DNA of 47,574 nucleotides from an uncultured Verrucomicrobiota bacterium (GCA_949283955.1 CASDUP010000023.1:1-47574), one strand, 5' to 3'; positions 29,329 through 37,793 are shown, numbered from the stretch's first letter. Notes: a model not told the origin generated them from the sequence alone. Made by a program: numbers and translations.

Positions 29329-29697
29329 CTATTTTAATTTTTCGAGCGCCGCCCGCGCCGAATTTTCCACTATCTCGTCGCCCACTGACAACTTCACTCC
29401 CGCTATCAAATCGGGATTTATTTTGACGCTTATCGAAGCCGACGGATTCATGGAAAGAACTATTTTTTTTAGTTCTTGCATGGAGTCTTCAGGGAGCGGT
29501 GCTGCGCTTTCTATGGAAGCTTTGTCCTTTTCGGCCTTGTCTTTTACGAGTTTCAGATAGGCCTTGTATGCTTCTACGGGCTTGTCGGAGCACTTTTCTA
29601 TGAACTCGCAAACTTTGCGGGCGCGGTTTTCGTCGAGTCCCCCGTTTTCGCCGAGAGACAGCCTAAACAGCTCTTCGATTTCCGTCTCCAGTTTCAT
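29329..29697 (-). CDS. atpH: F1 ATP synthase delta subunit, unusually short
   Basis: 122 residues, against about 175-180 normally. The C-terminal part is clearly AtpH (INPDLIAGVKLSVGDEIVENSARAALEKL). The segment LDENRARKVCEFIEK matches the last helices of the usual N-terminal bundle, but roughly the first 50-60 residues are missing. The start overlaps the atpF stop by 4 nt (ATGA), leaving no room for a longer version in this frame without a large overlap. The missing part normally contacts the alpha N-termini at the top of F1. Confidence 0.85.
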   Translation of the reverse strand: MKLETEIEELFRLSLGENGGLDENRARKVCEFIEKCSDKPVEAYKAYLKLVKDKAEKDKASIESAAPLPEDSMQELKKIVLSMNPSASISVKINPDLIAGVKLSVGDEIVENSARAALEKLK

Positions 29698-30218
29698 TTT
29701 AATTTCTTTGCGGCCATTTCTGAAAGCTTCGATTTTTGTTCCTCCGTGAGAACCTCTCCCACGACGGCTATAGCGGCCTCTTTGACAAGCTCGGAGAGCT
29801 CCGATCTGAGTTCCCCGCGCAGCCGCTCTATGTCGAGCCTGGCCTGCTCTTCGCTCTTTGCCCGAATTTCCTCGGCTTTTTCCCGGGCCTCTTTAGAGGC
29901 TTGCTCCATGGCTTTTTTCGCGTCTTCCCTGGCTTTGGATAGGGTTTCGGAAGCTTCTCTTGCGGCTCTAGATATTTCCTCTTTTGCGGTATTTTCCGCT
30001 TCCACGAGCCTCTTTTTCGCCTCTTCGGCGTCCGCCAATCCGCGGGCGATTTCCTCGCGGCGGGAGTCGGAAACTTTTATGACGGGCTTAAAGACGAACC
30101 AGTAGAGAGCCACGGCGACAATGCCAAACGAAAGCGCCTGGCTGAGCAGGAGTTCCCATTCTATGCCGAAACCGTCGAGAAATTCCAACGGATTTCCCGT
30201 CGCGATAATCAAATCCAT
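29694..30218 (-). CDS. atpF: F0 ATP synthase b subunit
   Basis: 174 residues. One N-terminal membrane helix (LLLSQALSFGIVAVALYWFVF) is followed by a long charged coiled coil rich in Glu, Ala, Lys and Arg. It forms the peripheral stalk with the delta subunit. It starts 9 nt after atpE and overlaps atpH by 4 nt. Only one b gene is present, so a homodimer is expected. Confidence 0.93.
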   Translation of the reverse strand: MDLIIATGNPLEFLDGFGIEWELLLSQALSFGIVAVALYWFVFKPVIKVSDSRREEIARGLADAEEAKKRLVEAENTAKEEISRAAREASETLSKAREDAKKAMEQASKEAREKAEEIRAKSEEQARLDIERLRGELRSELSELVKEAAIAVVGEVLTEEQKSKLSEMAAKKLK

Positions 30219-30227
30219 GGCTAAATA

Positions 30228-30467
30228 TTACTTTCCGAGGAAGAGGGCGTAGAAGGCGACCGCTTCCGCAAGGGCCATACCGAGAATTCCAAGAACCATT
30301 ATTTTGCCGAAGCCTCCGGGATTGCGGCCTACGGCGTCGACAGCCTTTGAGCCGACCCAACCAACGCCCAGAGCCGCTCCCAGGCAGCCGAGGCCGCCCT
30401 GAATGCTGCTGCCCAACGATATTACTTGCGCCGCCTGATTTGCGGCTTCCGCGATTATTTCAACCAT
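30228..30467 (-). CDS. atpE: F0 ATP synthase c subunit
   Basis: 79 residues, two membrane helices with the polar loop GRNPGG. The ion-carrying carboxylate is E68 in ALAEAVAFYAL. Aligned by eye to the Na+-type c subunit of Ilyobacter, the Gln in helix 1 is replaced by Val35 and the Ser after the Glu by Ala69, so a proton-type site is more likely. The N-terminus has a few extra polar residues. Confidence 0.95.
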   Translation of the reverse strand: MVEIIAEAANQAAQVISLGSSIQGGLGCLGAALGVGWVGSKAVDAVGRNPGGFGKIMVLGILGMALAEAVAFYALFLGK

Positions 30468-30498
30468 TTTGTATCCTTGTTTGTTTGAGTTGAGAATT

Positions 30499-31386
30499 CT
30501 ATTCTTCTTTGCCTTCGGAGTTTGTGATGAGTCCTATGTAAACGGCCGTAAGCAAGGTGAACACGAAAGCTTGGATTAGACCAATCAAGATTTCGAGCAA
30601 ATAGAAAGGAAGAGGAATGATCCAGGAGGCGAATCTGGGAAGCGATATGGCCATTCCGTGCATATTTTCGAGGAGAGCTTCGCCGCCGAAGTTGTTTCCG
30701 TAGAGACGGAAGGATAGGGAGACGAGCCTCATTACTATGGATATTAGGTCAATGCACCCGACCGCGAAGAATATGACGAACAAAAATAGCCAGATAGGCA
30801 GGGCGATATCTTTTTTATCCGCCTTATTCCCGAAAGTTTCGTGCAGGAACGCCTTCAGTCCGGCGTATCGGAGCACGAAATATATCCATGCTGTAAAAGA
30901 GATTATAGCGAGAGCCAGTGTGGTGTTTAAGTCGGTGTTGGCTGGTCGGAGGAAGGGAATGAAAACTTCCTTGCCGTTTTCGGAGGAGTATTCGCCGATG
31001 GAACCGACTCCCGGCAGCAGCCCGCTCCAATTCATTATCAGAATGTAGGCGAAAAATCCCAGCAGCAGAGGGAAAGCTCCGGAGAATGCCCGCTTTCCCA
31101 TAAGTGGTTCGAATATTCCGCGGAGGGAATCTATCATGGATTCCACCACGAGTTGCCCGCGGGTTGGCACGGGCTTGGCTCCACCCCTTAGGAGGAAGAA
31201 CCTAAAAAATACAATTATCACCAGGGTGAAGATCCACGTGGTGACCATGGAATTGGTTATTGGAAGGCCTCCGACTTCTGAAAGTTTTCCCGCTGCTATC
31301 TCGGAGGCGCGGGAGATATGGGCGGTGAACGCAAACAAAAAAGCACCCACCGTTACTCTTGCGAGAAACTTTGTTTTTCTGAACAC
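30499..31386 (-). CDS. atpB: F0 ATP synthase a subunit
   Basis: 295 residues from GTG 31386. It has multiple membrane helices, with the essential arginine in LSFRLYGNNFGGE and the closing helix IGLIQAFVFTLLTAVYIGLI. It forms the two proton half-channels. It is the first gene of the operon; atpI is not present. An N-terminal hydrophobic stretch ending in SRASE looks like a cleavable signal. GTG 31350 is an alternative start, and the candidate promoter lies so close that the leader would be almost absent with the upstream start. Confidence 0.93.
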   Translation of the reverse strand: MFRKTKFLARVTVGAFLFAFTAHISRASEIAAGKLSEVGGLPITNSMVTTWIFTLVIIVFFRFFLLRGGAKPVPTRGQLVVESMIDSLRGIFEPLMGKRAFSGAFPLLLGFFAYILIMNWSGLLPGVGSIGEYSSENGKEVFIPFLRPANTDLNTTLALAIISFTAWIYFVLRYAGLKAFLHETFGNKADKKDIALPIWLFLFVIFFAVGCIDLISIVMRLVSLSFRLYGNNFGGEALLENMHGMAISLPRFASWIIPLPFYLLEILIGLIQAFVFTLLTAVYIGLITNSEGKEE

Positions 31387-31394
31387 TGACCCGA

Positions 31395-31423
31395 TTTATC
31401 GGAGTGGAAACTTTTTTTGTCAA
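31395..31423 (-). promoter_or_regulatory. Promoter of the atp operon
   Basis: Minus strand: TTGACA (31418-31423), 17-nt spacer, GATAAA (31395-31400). It lies in the 58-bp gap between the GH78 gene and atpB. The predicted transcript start is about 31388, two bases before the GTG. Confidence 0.6.
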
Positions 31424-31444
31424 GAGCGGAAATTTTGCCAATTT

Positions 31445-33967
31445 TTATCTTTCGGAACTGCCGCTGTTTCTATCTCGTTCGACAAAAATTTCATTTTTTC
31501 CGGGCTTCAACATAGTGTTCTTTCCCTTGAAAACAAAGGTTCCTTCGGTTTTTTCGGGTAGGGAAATTTCGAATTTGTTCCCGCGGTACGAAAACGATAT
31601 TTCGCCCGAGGGGTGGGGAATTTTCGCGTCCAATTTATCGAAATCCCCCGGGCTGGGCTCGACTCTTACCCTTCGAAACCCCTCCCCTTCGGAGCTTATT
31701 CCGCAGACGATGGCAAACAGGTCGCAGTTTGGCGACGAACTCCACGCATGGCATTCCGATCTCGACGGATCGGGAGTTTCCGGAAATGTAGTCAGGCCGA
31801 GAGCAAGAAATTCCTTCCATATCGGAAGAATCTTTGCGTATTCGTCGCCCATTCCCGCCTTTTTTAGGGCCCTCGAGAGGTAAAACTTGAAATACATCGT
31901 GGTGTCGGCGACGAAATTTCCCTCGTTGTCGGCACTTTCTTCCGGGGTTCCTCCGCGCTTTTTTCCCTGATAGTATTTTCTTGTTTTATCCAGGGCGGAT
32001 TTCATGGCTTTTTTGCGAAGGTTTTCGGGAATTGTGCCGGAGAGAACTCCCAATATTTGTGCGTGCTGGGAGTATTGTTCGAGCCCTTCGGCGTCTCTGA
32101 GCATATTCAAATCTTTGTTCCAGCATCTCTTGAAAACGGATTTTCTTATCTTGTCGGAGCGCGCACGGAACTTCTCTCCGTTTCTGCCGAACCTTTCGAA
32201 CAAAAAGGCGGAGTCGTCGAGAGCCATCGCATACAGCATCGTTTCCACTGCCGAGCCCGATTTTTCGCCGCTCGGGGGGACTCCCCTCACCCAGGAATCC
32301 GTCCAATCCACAAAGTTCCAATGGGGGATATTCTTTTTTAGCATTCCGCTTTCTTCGTCGAAATGCCTGTCGAACCACGCGAGTACCGTCTCCACTCCGC
32401 CGAGCCTGTTTTCTATAAAATCTGGTTCGCCCACATACATTAGATAGTCTCGAAGCATGAAAATCCAAACGAGAGAAAACGGCGGAATGACTTGTCGTAT
32501 TCTGGCCGGATACATGCACATGGTAAGGCCTTCCGAATCGCGCGACATGTCAAAAAGAAGAATAGCCTTCCTCATGAGACTCGGATCTGCGCACTCGTAT
32601 AGGGAAATGAACGCCTGCACCCTTGTGTCGCCTACGTATTGGAGCCTTTCGTAAAATGGGCAATCGTAATAAGTGTCCGCGGCGCAAAGCCGGGCCGTCC
32701 TCCAGCCTATTTCCCTTATGGAATTTATGTCGCTTTCGGAGAGAGCCCCTCCCCCGCAGCTGAAACTCGCCCTCCTCTTGAAGGGGTATCCCGTAAATAC
32801 CGATTCGAAACTTTCCAAAACAACGGGATCGCTTCCCGTTTGGACTTCCAATTCTACGAATCTAAAAGTTCTAAAATCGAGGGGAGAGTATTCTTGTCCA
32901 ATCCCGCCGTCGGGGAAATAGATGTCTGTCCGGCAGCGTGCGATTACTTTGTCCTTTAAGTCGTTTCTATTTCCCTTTGCTCCGTGGGCAGTAAGGGCGA
33001 TTTTTTCTCCCCGGGCTTTCAGAATCTTCGCCTTTTCGAGCGGAAGGTAGAGATTTTCGGCGTACTTGATCGAAATTTTTGCCCCCTTCCCTCCCGAAAC
33101 ACGCAAAATCGGATGGGCGTTGACCAGCTCGGTCTGGTCGAGAAGAAGGATTTTTTTTGAGTTTTGACCGATTTTTATAGGTTTGGAGAAGGCTTCGTTT
33201 TTTCCGGCAATGAGAGGGGCGGGAATGGGGATTTGGCACAGCAAAGGAATGTCTCTGGGGGTTAACCGCCAGCTTGTTATCCCGTAGTTGTCGGATTTTT
33301 CGCTTGCTTTAGACAGCGAGACGCACCCGCTCCAACCTTTGGAAAAATCTTTCTCTTTCCATATGGGCGTTTCGGCCTTCGCGTCGAAAATTTCGTTGGA
33401 TCCGGCTTGCACTCCGGATTCAGCAGGAGGCGGGCGCGGATACCCCTTGAGTTTTTTAGATACCCATTTGTTCTTAAAATCCCGCTTCAACTTCAAAAGT
33501 TCGGGCGTGGCAGGTTCGATTTTCTCGCATTGCAGAAAAAACGCCGTCTGGTTGGACATCTGCGAAAACGGCCTCAAGCTCCCGAAGTTCCACACGGCAG
33601 CGGCAATACAATTTTCCCCCTCCTTCAAAAACGGAGCTATGTCGATTGTATCGTAATACCAGCGTCTCGGCTCTCCGGCAGCCGGGGAGTTGAGAACCCA
33701 TTTTCCGTTTACCCAGAGCTTGCACTTCGGATCGGCGGAGACGAGAATTTCGAACTTTTCGGGAAGCGTTTTTAAATCGAATTTCCTTCCGAAGGCGTAA
33801 ACTCCGACTTGGTCATATAGAGCGTTCTTGTCGGTAATCCAATTTGCCGAAAATTCCTTCGGGTGCCCGATTTTTCGCGGGGCATTGTCGGAGGCCCGAA
33901 TCTCCGGCAACGCCACACACATCGCAAGAAAAAGCAACGCGGCGATTTTATCGAGCTTTCCCGTCAT
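31445..33967 (-). CDS. Exported GH78-type alpha-L-rhamnosidase
   Basis: 840 residues with a signal peptide ending near EIRAS. After N-terminal beta-sandwich regions, the six-hairpin catalytic domain starts near residue 420 and has the GH78 signature DCP-YERLQY-GDTR (435-449; Glu440 is in the general-acid region). A C-terminal SECHAWSSSP segment and a closing beta domain (VRVEPSPGDFDKLDAKIPHPSGEISFSY) complete the GH78 plan. It should release terminal L-rhamnose from plant, bacterial or host-associated glycans; the exact substrate is unknown. It overlaps the preceding lipoprotein gene by 4 nt, so they are translationally coupled. Confidence 0.85.
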   Translation of the reverse strand: MTGKLDKIAALLFLAMCVALPEIRASDNAPRKIGHPKEFSANWITDKNALYDQVGVYAFGRKFDLKTLPEKFEILVSADPKCKLWVNGKWVLNSPAAGEPRRWYYDTIDIAPFLKEGENCIAAAVWNFGSLRPFSQMSNQTAFFLQCEKIEPATPELLKLKRDFKNKWVSKKLKGYPRPPPAESGVQAGSNEIFDAKAETPIWKEKDFSKGWSGCVSLSKASEKSDNYGITSWRLTPRDIPLLCQIPIPAPLIAGKNEAFSKPIKIGQNSKKILLLDQTELVNAHPILRVSGGKGAKISIKYAENLYLPLEKAKILKARGEKIALTAHGAKGNRNDLKDKVIARCRTDIYFPDGGIGQEYSPLDFRTFRFVELEVQTGSDPVVLESFESVFTGYPFKRRASFSCGGGALSESDINSIREIGWRTARLCAADTYYDCPFYERLQYVGDTRVQAFISLYECADPSLMRKAILLFDMSRDSEGLTMCMYPARIRQVIPPFSLVWIFMLRDYLMYVGEPDFIENRLGGVETVLAWFDRHFDEESGMLKKNIPHWNFVDWTDSWVRGVPPSGEKSGSAVETMLYAMALDDSAFLFERFGRNGEKFRARSDKIRKSVFKRCWNKDLNMLRDAEGLEQYSQHAQILGVLSGTIPENLRKKAMKSALDKTRKYYQGKKRGGTPEESADNEGNFVADTTMYFKFYLSRALKKAGMGDEYAKILPIWKEFLALGLTTFPETPDPSRSECHAWSSSPNCDLFAIVCGISSEGEGFRRVRVEPSPGDFDKLDAKIPHPSGEISFSYRGNKFEISLPEKTEGTFVFKGKNTMLKPGKNEIFVERDRNSGSSER

Positions 33968-35253
33968 TTATTCTCGGAGCTCTTTTCTGCTTTGTGTTCC
34001 GCAAGAGCCTGCGCCGTTGCGTTTAAGTATCCGTATCCGTACTGCTTGTCGGGCATAAGGTATGCGCCTTCGGTCCATTCGTTCCAGGCGTTTAGGGGAA
34101 TCAACTTCGGCAGGCCGGGATTGTTTTTATCCGCCCAGTCGAGAACTTTCTTCAACGCATTTTTGTAGGCTTCGGGAGTGGCGTTTGTGGTTATGTAAGT
34201 GTACTTTTCCATAGGGTATCTGGCGTTGTTGTCCCAGCCCAGGGAGGCGTTCGCAAAATACGGTATGCCGGCAAGCTTTGCCTGAGAGTCGAACTTGCCT
34301 ATAGCTATGTCGGCCCATTCCGAATAATCGTAATCCCTTTTATCAAGCTTTTGTATCTGCGTCCAGTTGTAGTTTGTCCAACTGTCTATGCCCAAATACT
34401 TTGCAATGGAAGCTTCGTTTTGGGGCTCTCCGTTCGGAAGTCCTCCGGGGAGTTTGTCGGGGAATTTCGATATCACCATTACATGCACTCCCTTAAAGCC
34501 CTCTTTCTTGCAGAGCTCGTCCAAATATTCCAGAAGTTCCTTGGCCTTCTGCGCTCCGCCTACTCCCTCGACAAACACGGGAACGCGGAAAATCGAAAAT
34601 ACCGGCTTGCCGTCTATTTTGTAGTAGTTCGGTTTCTTGAAGTACTGGTTTACAACCCTATTGGCGATCTTCTTGAATTCGTCGTAGCTAACAAAGGCGC
34701 TGTAAAGAGGAGGCTCGGCCTTTTTGTCCGCCTTTTTGTTGTTCCAAAGATAAGTGACATGGTGGTTGGCCCACATTATAAAAAAGCGCATTCTTTCATT
34801 GTTCGGGGCCTTCAAAAACCCCTCGTTTACCGCGTTTTCAAGAAACGGACGACCTTGGTACCAGTACCAGTCGTATATAAATACGTTGATTCCAGCAGCA
34901 AGTGCCGCGTCTATCTGGCGAGACATCTCCACAGGGTCGTCGTCTCTTCCGTAGCCCCAAAGCGGCTCTTTCGGTTGGACGTGGCCCTCCTTTTTCGAAA
35001 CCGCTTCGTAAACATTTTGCCACTCTCCCGTTCCATGGTCGAAAATTCCAAGTTCGGACCATCTCGGTTCCGCTTGATAGGCGGGCCAAATTATAGCGGC
35101 AAGATCGTATTCATTTTTTGTTCCACAAACGTTCGCAGAAGCTTCCAAAACATTCCCTTTGCAGGCGGGGGTTTCGGTTTTTTGCAGGTTTGGCTGAGAT
35201 ACGCATGCGGCAACGAAAGCACATGCGAGAGGAATTAGTGCATATTTTGACAT
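33964..35253 (-). CDS. GH99/WbsX-like glycan-active lipoprotein
   Basis: 429 residues. A lipobox ending at C17 (AFVAAC) indicates lipid anchoring. The mature protein matches the GH99-like/WbsX group: AIIWPAYQAEPRW at the start, GINVFIYDWYWYQGRPFLENA, MRFFIMWANHH, and the terminal ELPLNAWNEWTEG-type segment (here LIPLNAWNEWTEGAYLMP then YGYGYLNA). Characterised GH99 enzymes are endo-mannosidases/mannanases, and WbsX-type relatives occur in polysaccharide gene clusters; activity here is not proven. It is the first gene of a two-gene operon with the GH78 enzyme, suggesting sequential attack on one glycan. Confidence 0.75.
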   Translation of the reverse strand: MSKYALIPLACAFVAACVSQPNLQKTETPACKGNVLEASANVCGTKNEYDLAAIIWPAYQAEPRWSELGIFDHGTGEWQNVYEAVSKKEGHVQPKEPLWGYGRDDDPVEMSRQIDAALAAGINVFIYDWYWYQGRPFLENAVNEGFLKAPNNERMRFFIMWANHHVTYLWNNKKADKKAEPPLYSAFVSYDEFKKIANRVVNQYFKKPNYYKIDGKPVFSIFRVPVFVEGVGGAQKAKELLEYLDELCKKEGFKGVHVMVISKFPDKLPGGLPNGEPQNEASIAKYLGIDSWTNYNWTQIQKLDKRDYDYSEWADIAIGKFDSQAKLAGIPYFANASLGWDNNARYPMEKYTYITTNATPEAYKNALKKVLDWADKNNPGLPKLIPLNAWNEWTEGAYLMPDKQYGYGYLNATAQALAEHKAEKSSENK

Positions 35254-35286
35254 ATTATAGCTTTCTTTTGGTTTTTTGTTGGAAAA

Positions 35287-35315
35287 TTTCTAAAGAAATA
35301 TTTTTTAGGGGTCAA
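35287..35315 (-). promoter_or_regulatory. Candidate promoter of the glycosidase operon
   Basis: Minus strand: TTGACC (35310-35315), 17-nt spacer, TAGAAA (35287-35292). The short inverted repeat ATTTCT-AA-AGAAAT (35286-35299) overlaps the -10 and may be an operator. Confidence 0.45.
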
Positions 35316-35498
35316 TTCAAAATTTCGCAAAATAACTTTTTTGTGCTAAATGGGTTATTGAAAGCAAAAACTATTTTTATTAGATTTTTTAATAATTGGT
35401 AGATAGTCAGTTATGCTATTTGCTGGATTTGGCTAAAGAACCATAAAATTCTTTGTTCGACGGATAATATGCAAATCGAACAGTCGATTTAAAACTTT

Positions 35499-35527
35499 TT
35501 GACATTGCAAGTGTCTAAAAATATAAA
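35499..35527 (+). promoter_or_regulatory. Strong promoter of the superoxide dismutase gene
   Basis: TTGACA (35499-35504), 17-nt spacer, TATAAA (35522-35527). The predicted start is at about 35534, directly at the ATG (35535), so the transcript may be leaderless. Confidence 0.7.
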
Positions 35528-35534
35528 AGAAAAT

Positions 35535-36266
35535 ATGAAAAGAAGGTCTTTTTTGACGGCAGCTATTGTAGCGGCGCTTGCCGCGAAGTCGCTTGCGAAT
35601 AACTGTAAGAAAGGAAAAGTAATGCAATACCCGCTAACTCCCTTGGAGTATCCCCATAACGCCCTCGAACCGTGGATAGACGAGGAAACCGTTGGGTTCC
35701 ATCACGACAAACATCAAGCTACATATGTGGCGAATTTAAATGCGGCATTGGACTCCGGGTTTAAATTCGAGGGCAGCTTGACTTCCCTGCTCGAGGGGCT
35801 CGAAAAGGTTCCCGATGGAATTCGAGGAGCCGTTCGCAACAACGGGGGCGGCGTTTGGAACCACGAATTTTATTGGCTTGGTCTTAGTCCGAATAAGAGC
35901 GAACCGTCTCCCGAACTTTTGTTGGCAATAGAAAAATCGTTTGGAAGCCTTGATGGGCTAAAGAAACTTTTGAGCGAAGCTTCGGTAAAGCGTTTTGGCA
36001 GCGGTTGGGGCTGGCTTTGCGTAGATTTCGATGGAAACCTCAAAATATGTTCCACACCGAACCAGGACAATCCGATAATGGGCGAAACTGCGGGGCTTGA
36101 AAAAATGGTACCCCTTTTGAATATAGATGTGTGGGAACACGCTTACTATTTGAAATACAAAAACTTAAGAGCTGAATACGTCAAAAATATTTGGAATTTG
36201 GTAAATTGGAAGCGAGTAAGCGAACGGTACGAAGCGGCAATAAAAGATAAGAAAGCGACACTTTAA
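35535..36266 (+). CDS. Fe/Mn superoxide dismutase with a twin-arginine-like leader
   Basis: 243 residues. The metal ligands are H56 (GFHHDKH), H110 (WNHEFYW), D198 and H202 (DVWEHAYY). The Gln in TPNQD resembles manganese-type enzymes, although metal use cannot be read with certainty. The N-terminus, MKRRSFLTAAIVAALAA, fits a Tat signal, unusual for this enzyme class. An internal ATG at 35622 (Met30, MQYPLTPLEYP) corresponds to the usual cytosolic start and is preceded by AAAGGA at a good distance, so two products are possible. It removes superoxide, a defence in anaerobes facing oxygen. It is followed by a terminator. Confidence 0.9.
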   Translation: MKRRSFLTAAIVAALAAKSLANNCKKGKVMQYPLTPLEYPHNALEPWIDEETVGFHHDKHQATYVANLNAALDSGFKFEGSLTSLLEGLEKVPDGIRGAVRNNGGGVWNHEFYWLGLSPNKSEPSPELLLAIEKSFGSLDGLKKLLSEASVKRFGSGWGWLCVDFDGNLKICSTPNQDNPIMGETAGLEKMVPLLNIDVWEHAYYLKYKNLRAEYVKNIWNLVNWKRVSERYEAAIKDKKATL

Positions 36267-36282
36267 GAGGCCATGCTTTTTT

Positions 36283-36312
36283 GCGCGCGGAAGTTTCCGC
36301 GCGCTTTTTTTT
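36283..36312 (+). terminator. Rho-independent terminator of the superoxide dismutase gene
   Basis: GCGCGCGG (36283-36290) pairs with CCGCGCGC (36297-36304) over a 6-nt loop, followed by eight T. Confidence 0.85.
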
Positions 36313-36699
36313 GAGGTTAATGGAATAAAGGTTATCCCATTTTAGGTTTTTCCTTGGTGCGTGCGAGTGTTTTGTTCTGGTTTCATTTGTTTTGAGATTA
36401 TTTGAAGCTGGCGGCTTTCTGGCTATAATGTCATCTTTCGGAAAAACTTTTGCATTAGCAGCCTCATGGGCGCGGCTCTGCGGCCGCTTAGCCTATTTCC
36501 GCAAGTTCAGTGCAGGAAAATAACGGATACGTCTTCCCGACTCTGGTGTATTTGCTAATTTGTGTGGATAGCTTCGTTAGATGGGCGATAAATTTAACTC
36601 GGGAACGATGCTCGATTTTTGCGGCAACGGCGGATAACCCATCGAGGGAAGATGTTGCGGCTTGGCAAATATTGGCGCGGGTTCTCGTGCCAAAAAACG

Positions 36700-36728
36700 C
36701 CCGGAGTGCAGCCGGGAAATTTTTTTTA
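36700..36728 (+). terminator. Weak terminator-like hairpin before the parS palindrome
   Basis: CCCGG (36700-36704) and CCGGG (36712-36716) flank a 7-nt loop, followed by AAA and nine T. No gene is assigned to it. Confidence 0.35.
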
Positions 36729-36730
36729 GC

Positions 36731-36760
36731 GATAAAATGTTCCACGTGGAACATTTTATC
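36731..36760. other. parS-type centromere site within a 30-bp perfect palindrome
   Basis: The core TGTTCCACGTGGAACA (36738-36753) is a recognised form of the ParB-binding parS consensus. The palindrome extends perfectly by GATAAAA/TTTTATC to 30 bp. parS sites bind ParB for chromosome segregation and usually cluster near the replication origin. The parAB genes are not in the window. Confidence 0.8.
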
Positions 36761-36967
36761 ATTCCGATTTTTTAAGGGGTGTTTTCCGTCAAAATTGTTA
36801 AAGGTGTATTTATGTTTGCGGATATACCGTTGTAGGCGCCACGGTGTTAGGGCGGGAACTGTCCGCCTTTTTCGAATTGTTTGGGAATTGGGCGATGGCG
36901 CAGTATTTCTTTGGATTCGTGGTATTGCTTTTTTGCAAGTATTTTCACAATGAAAGAATTTCCGGAT

Positions 36968-36996
36968 TATAGAAGGCAGATCCCCCCTGCCCTGTT
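36968..36996 (+). repeat. Repeated hairpin element, copy 1
   Basis: TATAGAAGGCAGA, a 6-nt C-rich loop, then CTGCCCTGTT. The GGCAG/CTGCC arms form a hairpin. Nearly the same element recurs at 37208-37235. Confidence 0.6.
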
Positions 36997-37207
36997 ATTT
37001 ATTTTTATAGCTGGAGGTAGCTAAAAGGTTTTTGGGAGAAAACAAACGGCTTATTGCCATGAGCCAGATTTTTAATCGATTTTAAATGTGAGAAAAAGTT
37101 TTTCCTTTTGTTGCTTTGCTTCGCGGGCGTCTATGTTTTGGAGATATTTTTATGGAATGTTCTTTAGCGCATTAAAGGCTTTAATATGGGGTTTGCGCTA
37201 TGAAAGG

Positions 37208-37235
37208 TATAGAAGGCAGAGTTTTCTGCCCTGTT
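37208..37235 (+). repeat. Repeated hairpin element, copy 2
   Basis: The same outer sequences as 36968-36996 (TATAGAAGGCAGA and CTGCCCTGTT), but with GTTTT between, so the stem lengthens to GGCAGA/TCTGCC. Arms are conserved while the loop differs, which suggests a structural element. Confidence 0.6.
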
Positions 37236-37793
37236 TAGTAGCAATGGCTGTGTTTTCCTATCACTTTTGGACAACGAAGATAATTCGCTTTGTTTAAGGA
37301 GTTCCTTGTTATTGCCTGCTTTTTCTTGCGGTATTTTTTCCCTAAATGAGAGAATGGGCATTTTGCTCTTAATCTATTAAAACGCATAGTGGCCTCTCGT
37401 TTCTTGGCAAATAAAAGGATTTTATTCGGCGGCTGGGAATGCGGTTTTGCACTGCGGGCGCAGTTTTTAAAGTTTTTTGGATATTCGGCGTTTCTCCAAT
37501 ATGGTCCGGAATAGCGGGCAGCATTCCTATTGTTGTCCGCTTTCAAGAGGGGCGATATTGAGGCCGCGTTTTGCCGCTTGGAATTTTAGCCGCGATCCCC
37601 CTATAAATTCCGCGAACTTTGGAATTTCTTTCTACATGAAAAGCGCGTTTTGCTTAGCCGGAGGCTAGCCCTTCCCTGCTAAAGAGCCGTTGGCGAATCG
37701 CCCCGCATTGTGGTTTTCTTTTATCCTTTCGAATCGGAAGTTCGAGGGATTTTTCTTGCGGGAGAGGTTTGTCGGAGGCAAAATCGCCCCTCC

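Larger units (their letters stand above)
36313..37793. other. 1.5-kb region without a recognisable gene
   Basis: Open frames here are short or have odd composition, and one overlaps the parS palindrome on both strands (apparent peptide MFHVEH). No tRNA, tmRNA or RNase P signature was seen. It contains a parS-type palindrome, a CCCGG/CCGGG hairpin with a T-run (36700-36728), a repeated small hairpin (36968 and 37208), and only one near-match to a DnaA box (36563-36571, reverse of TTATCCACA with one mismatch). Confidence 0.55.

Noticed and set aside
36488-36754. Minus-strand frame beginning MFHVEHF
   Set aside because: The apparent start is simply the translated parS palindrome; such peptides appear at many parS sites.
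36510-36953. 147-residue open frame in the gene-free region
   Set aside because: It runs through the parS palindrome, lacks a ribosome-binding site, and its composition does not look like a protein.
36313-37793. Replication origin (oriC)
   Set aside because: Only one near-match to a DnaA box was found and there is no DnaA-box cluster, so an origin within the window is not supported.
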